The notes under the pieces were generated by a model, which was given only the letters and a program-made list of their open reading frames with translations, did not search any database and had not been told where the DNA came from. A stretch of DNA of 25,833 nt, from the IMG/VR virus record IMGVR_UViG_3300025669_000174, positions 1 to 25,833 of that record. The stretch is one strand, 5' to 3'. Origin of the DNA: a virus. Position 1 is the first letter of the stretch, and every line of letters begins with the position of its first letter. The translations under genes were made by a program, and so were the position numbers. This document shows positions 1-5,513 of the stretch, one piece after another.

Positions 1-379
1 CTGGATCAGTATCAGTAGTTGGCATTGGTTCAGCTGTTTCATGTTCAGCGAGTTCCGTTGATCTTTGTATCAATTCTTTAGAGAATACTGTATGTAGTAC
101 TGAATTAATATCTCTTAATATAGTAACAACTTCACTCATATCAACCTTCTGAGGTACAGCGCTTGCTCCTGCTACTGGTGCTGGTGCTGGTGCTGGTGCT
201 GGTGCTTGTTCTTTAGGAAGCCATACAGCAGTTGTATATTGTCCTTGAACATACTCTTTAGTTTTTCTATCTTGTGACCACTTACATTCTTTATTCTTAC
301 AAGTGTAATCTGGTGACGTTGGGGATTTTTTGTTATTGGTGTTATCCCACATTAAGCCTTTACATACTGGGCAGTCCAT
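1..379 (-). CDS. Zinc-ribbon protein with Ala-Pro repeat linker (partial, runs off left edge)
   Basis: An open frame reads leftward from an ATG at 379-377 to the window edge without a stop, giving at least 126 residues; the C-terminus is missing. The N-terminus has a Cys-X2-Cys pair (CPVC, residues 3-6) and a second pair (CKNKEC, about residues 28-33), the pattern of a small zinc ribbon. A short Ala-Pro repeat linker follows at about residues 61-70, then a hydrophilic region with a probable helix (SEVVTILRDINSVL). It is the most distal visible gene of the leftward operon, directly after the PD-(D/E)XK nuclease gene. Zinc ribbon plus flexible linker fits a nucleic-acid-binding accessory protein, but that role is inference and the family is not recognised. 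Confidence 0.7.
   Translation of the reverse strand, partial: MDCPVCKGLMWDNTNNKKSPTSPDYTCKNKECKWSQDRKTKEYVQGQYTTAVWLPKEQAPAPAPAPAPVAGASAVPQKVDMSEVVTILRDINSVLHTVFSKELIQRSTELAEHETAEPMPTTDTDP
176..205. repeat. Five-copy 6-bp tandem repeat coding for Ala-Pro
   Basis: Five perfect copies of TGGTGC. Read on the minus strand they encode five Ala-Pro pairs forming the linker of the zinc-ribbon protein. The array is in frame, so copy-number change would alter linker length without breaking the gene. Confidence 0.9.
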
Positions 380-396
380 AATTATTTTCTTATTAC

Positions 397-1308
397 TTAA
401 TTAGATTTTTTTTGTGCAAAATTAACCCACTTACGAACTGGGAGCGCTGAGTAGAATGTGTCGCGATCAAATTCATAATTTTTATCAAAATTCATAATTT
501 CAATATTATTCTCAATCATTTTATACTTATACGTCTTAGGATTCCATTCTGGTATTTCAAGTGTCTTAGGTAGGCGTACAATGATTCGTTTATCAATCTT
601 TATTCCATACTTTTCGAATGTTGCGACATACCCGGCAAGTTGCAATGAGTATTCATCTGAGATGTGTGATGCAAATTTGTAATCAATAATCGCAGATGAT
701 CCGTCATTCATTATCGCCATAGCATCTAGTGTCCCAGCGTATTCACGTTCTGGGTCACATACACGCGCTTCTGATAGTAGCCATAGCTTTATATTCTTCT
801 TTTCCCATTCAAGGAATTGTTTTAATGGACGTTCAAGCATTCCTTCTGGCATATCCGGAGCCTTCTCTCCACGCATTTGAGTTTTAATATACCGCTCAAT
901 CCAATCATGTCCAATTTTACCATCGAGCATAGCATCTTTTGATTTTCTGAACGCTGCACCCTTTGCTTCCTTGAGTATAGCGACATACTGTTTGATTGTT
1001 TTACATGCTTTAATCTTTTTAAGCATTGTCTCTGCAATCTCTACGTCTTCTGGGAAGTCTGAGAACCCTAGAAACTTTACAGATTCTTTAGCACCCCACG
1101 CTGCAAGCCATTCTTTCGGTACAAGACTCGTTACAGATGTAACGCCAGCTAATAGTTTCCCATCTGATACCCGGGTATACGTGTGTTTACCTTCATCAAA
1201 AAGCACCTTACCCATCATATCGAGTACCGCATTTTGAATGTTCTGCTTCAATACTATAATTGGCATGTACTGCTCAATTTCAGCAAGTTTTTTTAGGTCA
1301 ATTTTCAT
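397..1308 (-). CDS. PD-(D/E)XK superfamily nuclease (RecB/Cas4-like)
   Basis: A 303-residue protein with the ordered motifs of the PD-(D/E)XK nuclease fold: a His in GKIGHDW (H134), Asp in AGTLD (D195), the core IIDYK (D209, K211) and a Gln/Tyr motif QLAGY (Q223, Y227). This His-Asp-DxK-Q/Y order is that of RecB-like and Cas4-like exonucleases, which use two-metal catalysis. Phages commonly encode such a nuclease in the replication or recombination module. It lacks the four-Cys iron-sulphur cluster of Cas4: the few Cys residues (C102, C183) do not form that pattern. It lies in the leftward operon among zinc ribbons and small proteins, so DNA processing during replication or host DNA breakdown is likely. 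The fold call is firm, the biological role is inference. Confidence 0.85.
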   Translation of the reverse strand: MKIDLKKLAEIEQYMPIIVLKQNIQNAVLDMMGKVLFDEGKHTYTRVSDGKLLAGVTSVTSLVPKEWLAAWGAKESVKFLGFSDFPEDVEIAETMLKKIKACKTIKQYVAILKEAKGAAFRKSKDAMLDGKIGHDWIERYIKTQMRGEKAPDMPEGMLERPLKQFLEWEKKNIKLWLLSEARVCDPEREYAGTLDAMAIMNDGSSAIIDYKFASHISDEYSLQLAGYVATFEKYGIKIDKRIIVRLPKTLEIPEWNPKTYKYKMIENNIEIMNFDKNYEFDRDTFYSALPVRKWVNFAQKKSN

Positions 1309-1319
1309 ATATATCTTTA

Positions 1320-1526
1320 TTAATCATTTTCTAAATTATATTGTACTTCGCCTCGTAACTTTTCATCTAAAAGTTTTTGACGACTATGATGGTTTGCTAA
1401 TATCTTTCTACACTTATAGCATATCTCTACTTCGAGATCTTCTGGAAATAAATCTGGATCAAATCGTACTAAGTTTCTTGATGCGCAATTCGTACATATA
1501 AATGACCACTCTTTTTTATCTTCCAT
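1320..1526 (-). CDS. Small zinc-ribbon protein
   Basis: A 68-residue protein with two Cys-X2-Cys pairs: CTNC (residues 11-14) and CYKC (residues 36-39), spaced as in a rubredoxin-like or zinc-ribbon knuckle. A charged C-terminal helix follows. Its start codon touches the stop of the upstream 145-residue gene at 1526, so the two are translationally coupled. The family is not recognised; a nucleic-acid or protein-binding zinc ribbon is the simplest reading. Confidence 0.7.
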   Translation of the reverse strand: MEDKKEWSFICTNCASRNLVRFDPDLFPEDLEVEICYKCRKILANHHSRQKLLDEKLRGEVQYNLEND

Positions 1527-1963
1527 TATAATTCTTTTATCTTTAGATGTTTAAGTCCAAATTCATTTAAGCAATAATCGTATAGTTCTTCTCCTCCATC
1601 TCCTAGCCAAATATCTACTCTATTAGAATACGTTGTACTTGTTACTGTGTCCACTCTACGTTTTCCTATGCCTTCGATTTCTAACCATGTACCTTGAGGG
1701 AATTGATATGTAGCTACTGATACCTCATCTTCCCTGCCATTAGCTCCATGTGATTCATAGCCTGTGTAACATGATACTTCGTATGTATCCCCATTTATAT
1801 TAGCTTGAGGCACTTCAGATTGCTCTGTATGGGTTTTAATTACAGGTTGTGTGGAATAGGATAGTTCATCTTGTAATTGACTGTATGAGACGAATGTTGC
1901 CATAGCACTTATTGCCATTATCATGATGATTGCGTAGTATTGTTCCTTTGTTTGTTTTGCCAT
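1526..1963 (-). CDS. Membrane-anchored 3D-domain (double-psi beta-barrel) protein
   Basis: A 145-residue protein with an uncleaved-looking hydrophobic N-terminal segment (about residues 10-27) after a short basic tail, a Ser/Thr/Gln-rich linker, and a C-terminal domain resembling the 3D domain named for three conserved aspartates. Here the candidates are D105 (RRVDT), D117 (NRVDIW) and D122 (GD), followed by a small FGLKHLKIKEL strand. In known proteins this double-psi barrel occurs in MltA-type lytic transglycosylases and resuscitation factors that act on peptidoglycan. The layout predicts a single-pass protein with the barrel outside the cytoplasm. A role in the cell envelope (lysis, entry or exclusion) is inference; no separate catalytic domain is present. 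Confidence 0.65.
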   Translation of the reverse strand: MAKQTKEQYYAIIMIMAISAMATFVSYSQLQDELSYSTQPVIKTHTEQSEVPQANINGDTYEVSCYTGYESHGANGREDEVSVATYQFPQGTWLEIEGIGKRRVDTVTSTTYSNRVDIWLGDGGEELYDYCLNEFGLKHLKIKEL

Positions 1964-2072
1964 TTGTTTTTGTTTAATTAATTAATAAATCTTTATTCTC
2001 GTGTACGTTTCCGATTTCATTTTTCTTCCAAGTTTTCTTGAAAGCTCTAACCTTTATTTGTCTCATATTAGT

Positions 2073-2300
2073 TTAGTTCAAATTCAAATTCTTAAAGCTG
2101 TTGCTCCCCACAAATATTATATTACCGGCTGGGATTATTCTGCACCTTTGCCCTTTGCGACAATTACTCTCACATACACCATATAAAAATTTTCCATCTC
2201 CAGCTTCAGCTGGTCTACAATAGTTTTTATATACCCTTACAACAACGTCACCTTTTTTTATATGTTTTCTTGCTATTAAATTTGGTGCTATTCTAAACAT
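2073..2300 (-). CDS. Hypothetical protein, beta-rich, Cys-containing
   Basis: A 75-residue protein, probably mostly beta strand (KKGDVVVRVYKN, then GNIIFVG), with three cysteines around a CESNCRKGQRC stretch. The stop is two bases from the next leftward start region (75-aa stop at 2073, upstream 76-aa gene ending at 2302). The last residues (FVGSNSFKN) are encoded by a 26-bp sequence repeated in the neighbouring gene in another frame, so the C-terminus may be a recombination product. No family recognised. Confidence 0.55.
   Translation of the reverse strand: MFRIAPNLIARKHIKKGDVVVRVYKNYCRPAEAGDGKFLYGVCESNCRKGQRCRIIPAGNIIFVGSNSFKNLNLN
2089..2114. repeat. 26-bp direct repeat, copy 1
   Basis: Identical over 26 bp to 2457-2482. 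Here, on the minus strand, it encodes FVGSNSFKN near the end of the 75-residue protein. Flanking bases differ on both sides. Confidence 0.9.
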
Positions 2301-2301
2301 A

Positions 2302-2532
2302 TTATTTACATTTAATTTCCCATAGATGCTCTCCCCAACTTCTAACCTCTGCTACGTCACATGCTAAGAGAGCGTCTTTGTAATGGTCTGATTGTGTTAT
2401 TTCTGCCTCTACTATGCCGGTGTCTGTTACCTCTGGGACTATTGTTGTGTTTCTGTTTCTTAAAGCTGTTGCTCCCCACAAAATAATAAGGATTATGATG
2501 AGGAATAATAAGTAGTTGAGTAGCTTTTTCAT
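2302..2532 (-). CDS. Small single-pass membrane protein
   Basis: A 76-residue protein that begins MKKLLNYLLFLIIILIILWG, a short basic start followed by a strong hydrophobic helix (about residues 4-20), then a polar, acidic domain with two Cys near the C-terminus (CDVAEV and KCK). This predicts an inner-membrane anchor with the remainder outside; the two Cys could form a disulphide. There is no lipobox, so it is not an obvious outer spanin. The gene sits between other tiny genes with gaps under 10 nt. Function unknown. Confidence 0.6.
   Translation of the reverse strand: MKKLLNYLLFLIIILIILWGATALRNRNTTIVPEVTDTGIVEAEITQSDHYKDALLACDVAEVRSWGEHLWEIKCK
2457..2482. repeat. 26-bp direct repeat, copy 2
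   Basis: Second copy of the 26-bp sequence at 2089-2114, 368 bp away. Here it is read in a different frame and encodes LWGATALRN at the end of the membrane helix of the 76-residue protein. The sharing is therefore at DNA level, not protein level. Confidence 0.9.
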
Positions 2533-2538
2533 TATAGT

Positions 2539-2769
2539 TTAATTAATTTCAGCTAATGTAATATGGGCGTACCCATCAAACGTATGTGAGTTGATAAGAG
2601 CATCAATAGACTTGAGGTCTGCCGTTAATACATCCATATACATATTGCCATCAATTGCATCTTGGACTGTCATTGTTGGATTTGATAACAGATCGTGTCT
2701 CTCGGATTTAAGAGATACTATTTCTGCTTTGTGGTAGTCAGCTTGCATTAAGTGTTTTGCTTTTGTCAT
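2539..2769 (-). CDS. Hypothetical small helical protein
   Basis: A 76-residue hydrophilic protein with probable amphipathic helices (HKAEIVSLKSERHDLL and VLTADLKSIDALIN). It has no Cys, no membrane segment and no motif I recognise. Tight spacing with genes on both sides supports its being a real member of the leftward operon. Confidence 0.5.
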   Translation of the reverse strand: MTKAKHLMQADYHKAEIVSLKSERHDLLSNPTMTVQDAIDGNMYMDVLTADLKSIDALINSHTFDGYAHITLAEIN

Positions 2770-2773
2770 ATAT

Positions 2774-2878
2774 CTAGTCTTTAATTTTATATATTTTAGC
2801 TATGATAATTCCCATGATACATGCAAAAACTATTACTCCTGTAAGATACTTTACTGTTAACATATAGATTTCATTCAT
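2774..2878 (-). CDS. 34-residue single-pass membrane protein
   Basis: A very short reading frame from ATG at 2878-2876 to TAG at 2776-2774. The protein starts MNEIYMLTVKYL, has a hydrophobic run (about residues 12-28, GVIVFACIMGIIIA) and ends in a basic tail (KIYKIKD). It fills the otherwise empty gap between two genes. Charge distribution predicts the C-terminus inside. Function unknown; short size lowers confidence. Confidence 0.5.
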   Translation of the reverse strand: MNEIYMLTVKYLTGVIVFACIMGIIIAKIYKIKD

Positions 2879-2884
2879 ATATTT

Positions 2885-3352
2885 CTAATTAATATTTATT
2901 TTTGACGCGAAGTATGTTTCCATTTCCTCTTCGCTTTTTGTCTTTGGCCACGAGATCGACTCCTCTCGTACCTCTAATTTACTTACTAAATCATTAAACC
3001 CTCGTAGTTCTCCATCTGAACATTGAATCATTACTTTCCCGAACTTCATTATTGCCCTTTGGTTTTCATAGTAGAATGTTTTTAACTTCGTCATCTCAAG
3101 ATTTCCAGCAACAAATTCAGGAAGTTTCATTTTAACAGTATTCATTGTCCATTCTGAGTATCGTTCATTACATATATCCATGCATCCGACGATTTCCTTT
3201 ATAGTACGTTCATTCATAAACATCGTTTTGATTGCTTGTTGTATTGGGAGATGTTCTGATCCCTGCAATTTTATTCCCTTGAGTTTTTCATACTTATCGA
3301 TAACCCCGGCGTATGCCTCTTTGGGGAACTTTGTATTCTTTCTTGTATCCAT
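2885..3352 (-). CDS. Hypothetical protein, possibly replication-related
   Basis: A 155-residue, mixed-charge protein. The middle (PIQQAIKTMFMNERTIKEIVGCMD, cited here only as about residues 36-59) looks like the short helical region seen in some phage replisome-organiser or helicase-loader proteins, but the similarity is weak and I would not assign a name. The rest is helical with a C-terminal acidic stretch. It is preceded on its own strand by about 140 nt without a convincing gene. Confidence 0.55.
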   Translation of the reverse strand: MDTRKNTKFPKEAYAGVIDKYEKLKGIKLQGSEHLPIQQAIKTMFMNERTIKEIVGCMDICNERYSEWTMNTVKMKLPEFVAGNLEMTKLKTFYYENQRAIMKFGKVMIQCSDGELRGFNDLVSKLEVREESISWPKTKSEEEMETYFASKININ

Positions 3353-3494
3353 AAAGATTTTTTTAATGCGTAGATTAACTGTACTAGCCGTTATCCCCTC
3401 TGAAACACCCTACTGCTTGTCGTGATATAACATGAAGTCATATCAATAGTTTGTTAGCTGAGTAGTACAATAGGTAATACAGTTGAGTCACGCA

Positions 3495-3632
3495 TTAATT
3501 TGTAAATAAGATCTCTAGTGCTTTTCTAATAACCCCGGCGAATGACATATCATGTTTCTTCGCGTACCTCTTAACCTCTACAAAGGTTTTATTAGGCAAC
3601 CATAGGTTGTAGCTTTTTTCCTTTAACTTCAT
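3495..3632 (-). CDS. Ribbon-helix-helix DNA-binding protein (Arc/CopG-like)
   Basis: A 45-residue frame starting at the ATG at 3632-3630; the stop position is good to within two bases. The protein has a beta-strand segment (KSYNLWLPNKTF, residues 6-17), a first helix (VEVKRYAKKHD) and, after a short turn, a second helix (SFAGVIRKALEIL, residues 30-42). That is the ribbon-helix-helix plan, in which a dimer inserts its paired strand into the DNA major groove. Its start overlaps by 41 nt, in another frame, the 3' end of the upstream 60-residue gene. Being near the leftward promoter and a phased array of short dyads, it is a good candidate for a local repressor; this is inference. Confidence 0.7.
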   Translation of the reverse strand: MKLKEKSYNLWLPNKTFVEVKRYAKKHDMSFAGVIRKALEILFTN

Positions 3633-3774
3633 TTGATAGGTGTTTAATTACATAAGTTCTATGCATTTTACAGAGATGCTTAAACTCTTTCTTGTTTTCT
3701 GGTTTGTATAATCCATCTAGTATGAGTGAGTCTATTCGTTGATTGATTGTTTTTGTAAATTCGTACTTTGTCAT
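3592..3774 (-). CDS. Hypothetical small basic protein, first gene of leftward operon
   Basis: A 60-residue basic protein (many Lys, with KEFKHLCKMHRTYVIKHL in the middle) with no membrane segment. It is the first gene after the promoter at 3805-3833; its ATG lies about 24 nt from the predicted transcription start. There is no Shine-Dalgarno in front of it. The last 41 nt overlap the ribbon-helix-helix gene. Basic composition and position suggest a small early DNA- or host-protein-binding factor, but no family is recognised. Confidence 0.55.
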   Translation of the reverse strand: MTKYEFTKTINQRIDSLILDGLYKPENKKEFKHLCKMHRTYVIKHLSNEVKGKKLQPMVA

Positions 3775-3804
3775 ATTTTTGTTTTTATTGATCTAACATA
3801 AGGT

Positions 3805-3833
3805 AGTATACACCCTATAGTATATACCGTCAA
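3805..3833 (-). promoter_or_regulatory. sigma70-type promoter for the leftward operon
   Basis: On the minus strand: TTGACG (3833-3828), a 17-bp spacer and TATACT (3810-3805). The predicted start is near 3798, 24 nt before the first leftward ATG at 3774. The spacer contains a repeated AGTATA-like motif that could be an operator. Confidence 0.75.
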
Positions 3834-3976
3834 GTGAGCTAACCTAAGGCAAAAGAAACACATTGAGATTAAATTAAAAAATTAATAGTTAATTTTAATG
3901 GCATAACCTACAATAGGTGTTGATAAGTCTGTTTTTTGGCTAACCTTCCATAAAGATTTTTTACATTGTTACATTC

Positions 3977-4004
3977 TTGTTACTTTTTTCTATTATGATA
4001 TAAT
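3977..4004 (+). promoter_or_regulatory. Candidate plus-strand promoter with extended -10
   Basis: TTGTTA (3977-3982), 16-bp spacer, TATAAT (3999-4004) preceded by TGA giving an extended -10. It would start a transcript about 280 nt ahead of the first rightward gene, running through the repeat arrays. In such AT-rich DNA chance matches are common, so this is less secure than the site at 4219. Confidence 0.4.
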
Positions 4005-4084
4005 TACATGGTTTTATCATATACATTTAATCATGTATCTGGCATAATATACTGTCATTTTTAGTGATATAATTTACAATCGTT

Positions 4085-4119
4085 TTCTAGAAAGTTCTGG
4101 AAAGTTCATGAAAGTTCTG
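4085..4119. repeat. Phased TTCNNGAA array (10-bp period)
   Basis: Three tandem 10-bp units GAAAGTTCTG, GAAAGTTCAT, GAAAGTTCTG (4090-4119). With the preceding TTC they form three dyads TTC-NN-GAA at exactly 10-bp spacing (4085, 4095, 4105). One dyad per helical turn places all half-sites on one DNA face, as in cooperative repressor arrays or origin iterons. Confidence 0.8.
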
Positions 4120-4122
4120 GTC

Positions 4123-4156
4123 TAACTTAACTTAACTTAACTTAACTTAACTAACT
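4123..4156. repeat. TAACT tandem repeat (six copies)
   Basis: Six perfect TAACT units (4123-4152) followed by a partial AACT. The 5-bp period is half a helical turn, and the array abuts the 10-bp array with only three bases between. Confidence 0.9.
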
Positions 4157-4160
4157 CTTG

Positions 4161-4181
4161 GGTTCGAAATAAATTCGAACC
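4161..4181. other. 21-bp perfect inverted repeat (operator-like)
   Basis: Arms GGTTCGAA and TTCGAACC are perfect complements around a 5-bp spacer (ATAAA). It lies about 38 bp ahead of the -35 box of the rightward promoter. A dimeric regulator site is the simplest reading; as RNA it could also form a hairpin. Confidence 0.7.
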
Positions 4182-4218
4182 ATGTTGATAACTCTAGAAA
4201 TACAAGACCTTTGGTTAC

Positions 4219-4247
4219 TTGCAAGTAAAAATCACCTGTGCTACAAT
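4219..4247 (+). promoter_or_regulatory. sigma70-type promoter for the rightward operon
   Basis: TTGCAA (4219-4224), 17-bp spacer, TACAAT (4242-4247) with an upstream TGC giving an extended -10. The predicted start near 4254 leaves a leader of about 35 nt before the first gene at 4289. No other equally good plus-strand site was noticed ahead of the head genes. Confidence 0.7.
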
Positions 4248-4288
4248 ACCCCCGTGATGGTTATTCGAGCAAAAATTAACTAACAATC

Positions 4289-4453
4289 ATGGATTTCTTA
4301 AATGGCAAAAAAACATACATCGTAGCCGGAGCGGCCGCAATCACTTTGTTTTTAGGCTTCATCGACGTAATAACACCAGTGCTTACCGAGCAGATTCTAG
4401 TGCTTCTTGGATTTGGCGGACTAGTAGCGTTACGTCATGGCGTAACAAAATAA
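4289..4453 (+). CDS. Small membrane protein, holin-like position and shape
   Basis: A 54-residue protein with two hydrophobic segments: about residues 10-26 (YIVAGAAAITLFLGFID) and about 32-48 (ILVLLGFGGLVALRH). A short polar turn lies between them and the tail is basic (RHGVTK). Two-helix hairpins of this size occur among phage holins and among uncharacterised virion or membrane proteins. It is the first gene behind the rightward promoter. No endolysin gene is adjacent, so calling it a holin would be a guess; membrane location is secure. Confidence 0.6.
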   Translation: MDFLNGKKTYIVAGAAAITLFLGFIDVITPVLTEQILVLLGFGGLVALRHGVTK

Positions 4454-4473
4454 TCACAATATTTCAGGCGGTT

Positions 4474-4577
4474 GCTGAACTCCCCCGGGAGCATCAGAAC
4501 TGAAGGCGATAGGGCCATAGGCCACACAATCTCGACGTAAAAGTCTGGACAAAATGCAAATAATTCATCTATCGCCT
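4474..4577 (+). other. Structured RNA candidate between membrane protein and zinc-ribbon genes
   Basis: This gap has no good gene but several stems. The outer stem pairs AGGCGATAG (4504-4512) with CTATCGCCT (4569-4577), nine perfect pairs. Inside is GGCC-ATA-GGCC (4513-4523). Just upstream CTGA/TCAG (4475-4478 and 4494-4497) encloses CTCC/GGAG (4480-4483 and 4488-4491). The segment is more GC-rich than its surroundings. No known RNA family is recognised; it could be a small RNA, a processing site or an mRNA-stabilising structure. Confidence 0.5.
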
Positions 4578-4604
4578 AAAGTGTTGTGGTAATAACAAAT
4601 TTTA

Positions 4605-4718
4605 ATGAATGAAGATATTAATGAAATAGAAAAAAGTATATCAGAGTGTTGCAACGCTGATATTTCGGTAATTGAGGGTTATGGATATTGCCGTAAATGC
4701 GGTGCTAAACTAAAATAA
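4605..4718 (+). CDS. Tiny zinc-ribbon-like protein
   Basis: A 37-residue protein with an adjacent Cys pair (ECCNAD, residues 15-16) and CRKCG (residues 29-33), a short treble-clef-like spacing. The stop is two bases from the next ATG. There is no Shine-Dalgarno. An in-frame alternative start is absent; an ATG four bases downstream is out of frame. Function unknown. Confidence 0.5.
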   Translation: MNEDINEIEKSISECCNADISVIEGYGYCRKCGAKLK

Positions 4719-4720
4719 TT

Positions 4721-5014
4721 ATGGAATTAGATCAAAAGTATTTAGAATCAATAGTAAAACCATTGTGTGAATATCCAGAGGATGTTAGTACCGAGCGCAA
4801 GGTTGATGAAATGGGAGTATTAATTTCATTACGAGTTAATGACGATGACGTACCATTCATTATAGGAAAACGCGGGTATGTAGCATCTGCTATCAGAAAA
4901 GTTTTAAGATTATACGGCGCAAAACATAAGAAGAATATAACACTCCGGGTACTACAACCAGATGGGTATGTAAAAGAAGAAAGAGATCCTGTTACATCAT
5001 TTAGGCCGATATAG
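4721..5014 (+). CDS. KH-domain RNA-binding protein (KhpA-like)
   Basis: A 97-residue protein in which residues about 5-80 match the plan of bacterial KhpA: a helix (YLESIVKPLCEYPEDV), a strand (GVLISLRVNDDD), and the GXXG loop IGKRG (G49-G52) followed by the KH helix (VASAIRKVLRLYGAK) and a last strand (NITLRVLQ). KhpA is a single-KH RNA chaperone that in bacteria partners KhpB and affects RNA stability and translation. A phage copy could alter host or phage RNA fate. Its stop codon lies inside the start of the tRNA gene, so the two overlap by 10 nt. Family call is good; the phage role is inference. Confidence 0.75.
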   Translation: MELDQKYLESIVKPLCEYPEDVSTERKVDEMGVLISLRVNDDDVPFIIGKRGYVASAIRKVLRLYGAKHKKNITLRVLQPDGYVKEERDPVTSFRPI

Positions 5015-5076
5015 CCGAATGGTAAGGCACATCCTTTGTAAGGATAAGATTGTGGGTTCGATTCCTACTATCGGCT
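5005..5076 (+). tRNA. tRNA-Thr (anticodon TGT)
   Basis: A 72-nt cloverleaf: acceptor GCCGATA (5005-5011) with TATCGGC (5069-5075) and discriminator T5076. The D-stem is GCC/GGC (5014-5016, 5026-5028). The anticodon stem is 5030-5034/5042-5046 with one C-A mismatch at its base and loop TTTGTAA (anticodon TGT, 5037-5039). The variable loop has 5 nt. The T-stem is GTGGG/CCTAC (5052-5056, 5064-5068) with loop TTCGATT. CCA is not encoded. It would read ACA, a frequent Thr codon in these AT-rich structural genes. Confidence 0.9.
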
Positions 5077-5183
5077 ATTTATCCCTGTTCGTGTGAGCCG
5101 CAAGGCAGATCCCAGATCCCATAGCACATGAGCAGAGACAAACATGATAATACTCAAAACATAAATTTCAATGAATCAAATAT

Positions 5184-5348
5184 ATGAAAAATAACGGAAT
5201 AGCAACAATAGACGCGCATTGCTTCAATTTCATGATGAGACATATTCGACGCGAAATATCTTACAGAGAAAGAGATGAAATTATTGTTGATATAGTAAAC
5301 AGCATTTGTAAGTTAAAATATGTTTATAAATCTTATATAAAGAGTTAA
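5184..5348 (+). CDS. Hypothetical 54-residue protein
   Basis: A small basic protein (FMMRHIRREISYRERDEIIVDIVN in the middle) with probable helices and no recognisable motif. It starts after the 107-nt gap behind the tRNA and ends 9 nt before the next reading frame. No Shine-Dalgarno. Coding assignment rests on the open frame and compact packing only. Confidence 0.4.
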   Translation: MKNNGIATIDAHCFNFMMRHIRREISYRERDEIIVDIVNSICKLKYVYKSYIKS

Positions 5349-5357
5349 ATAAATAAT

Positions 5358-5509
5358 ATGCCAGATACATTTTACCAAGACAAAATTACAATCGAGGAAG
5401 CGAAGACTGAAAAGGCGTGGGGTAAATGTAAACACAACTTCCTCTTAAAGGTATTTATGAGATCGCAAATAGTACACCAACAGAAGAAGAAATAAAAGCA
5501 CAATACTAA
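5358..5509 (+). pseudogene. Small gene split by a -1 frameshift
   Basis: The first frame (from ATG 5358) gives MPDTFYQDKITIEEAKTEKA and continues to NFLL at about codon 30, then degrades into a Lys/Gln run and stops at 5495. In the -1 frame the same DNA reads KGIYEIANSTPTEEEIKAQY and stops at 5509, with protein-like composition. Switching frames at CTCTTAAAGG (about 5443-5452) gives one coherent protein of about 50 residues. The switch point is not a classic slippery heptamer, so a real mutation or a base-calling error is as likely as programmed slippage. Function unknown. Confidence 0.5.
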
Positions 5510-5513
5510 TTAT

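Larger units (their letters stand above)
3775..4288. other. Divergent control region (514 nt, no gene)
   Basis: No convincing gene lies here on either strand. The stretch is very AT-rich and separates the leftward and rightward operons. From left to right it holds the leftward promoter, AT-rich DNA with two copies of TGATATAATT (3996-4005 and 4065-4074), a helically phased TTCNNGAA array, a six-copy TAACT array, a 21-bp inverted repeat and the rightward promoter. The combination fits a control switch or a replication origin; which of these cannot be decided from sequence alone. Confidence 0.7.

Noticed and set aside
172-208. Possible CRISPR-like repeat
   Set aside because: It is a 6-bp tandem repeat in frame with a coding region, without spacers.
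3353-3494. Very short leftward frames of 13 and 16 codons
   Set aside because: They are too short, have no ribosome site, and no protein-like composition. The stretch is left without a gene.
4174-4190. LexA-type box (GAAC-N4-GTTC) near the inverted repeat
   Set aside because: The right half is GTTGAT and misaligned by one base, and the site is better explained by the 8+5+8 inverted repeat.
5077-5183. Possible second tRNA after tRNA-Thr
   Set aside because: There is a GCC-GCAA-GGC hairpin and a repeated AGATCCC, but no acceptor stem or T-arm can be formed.
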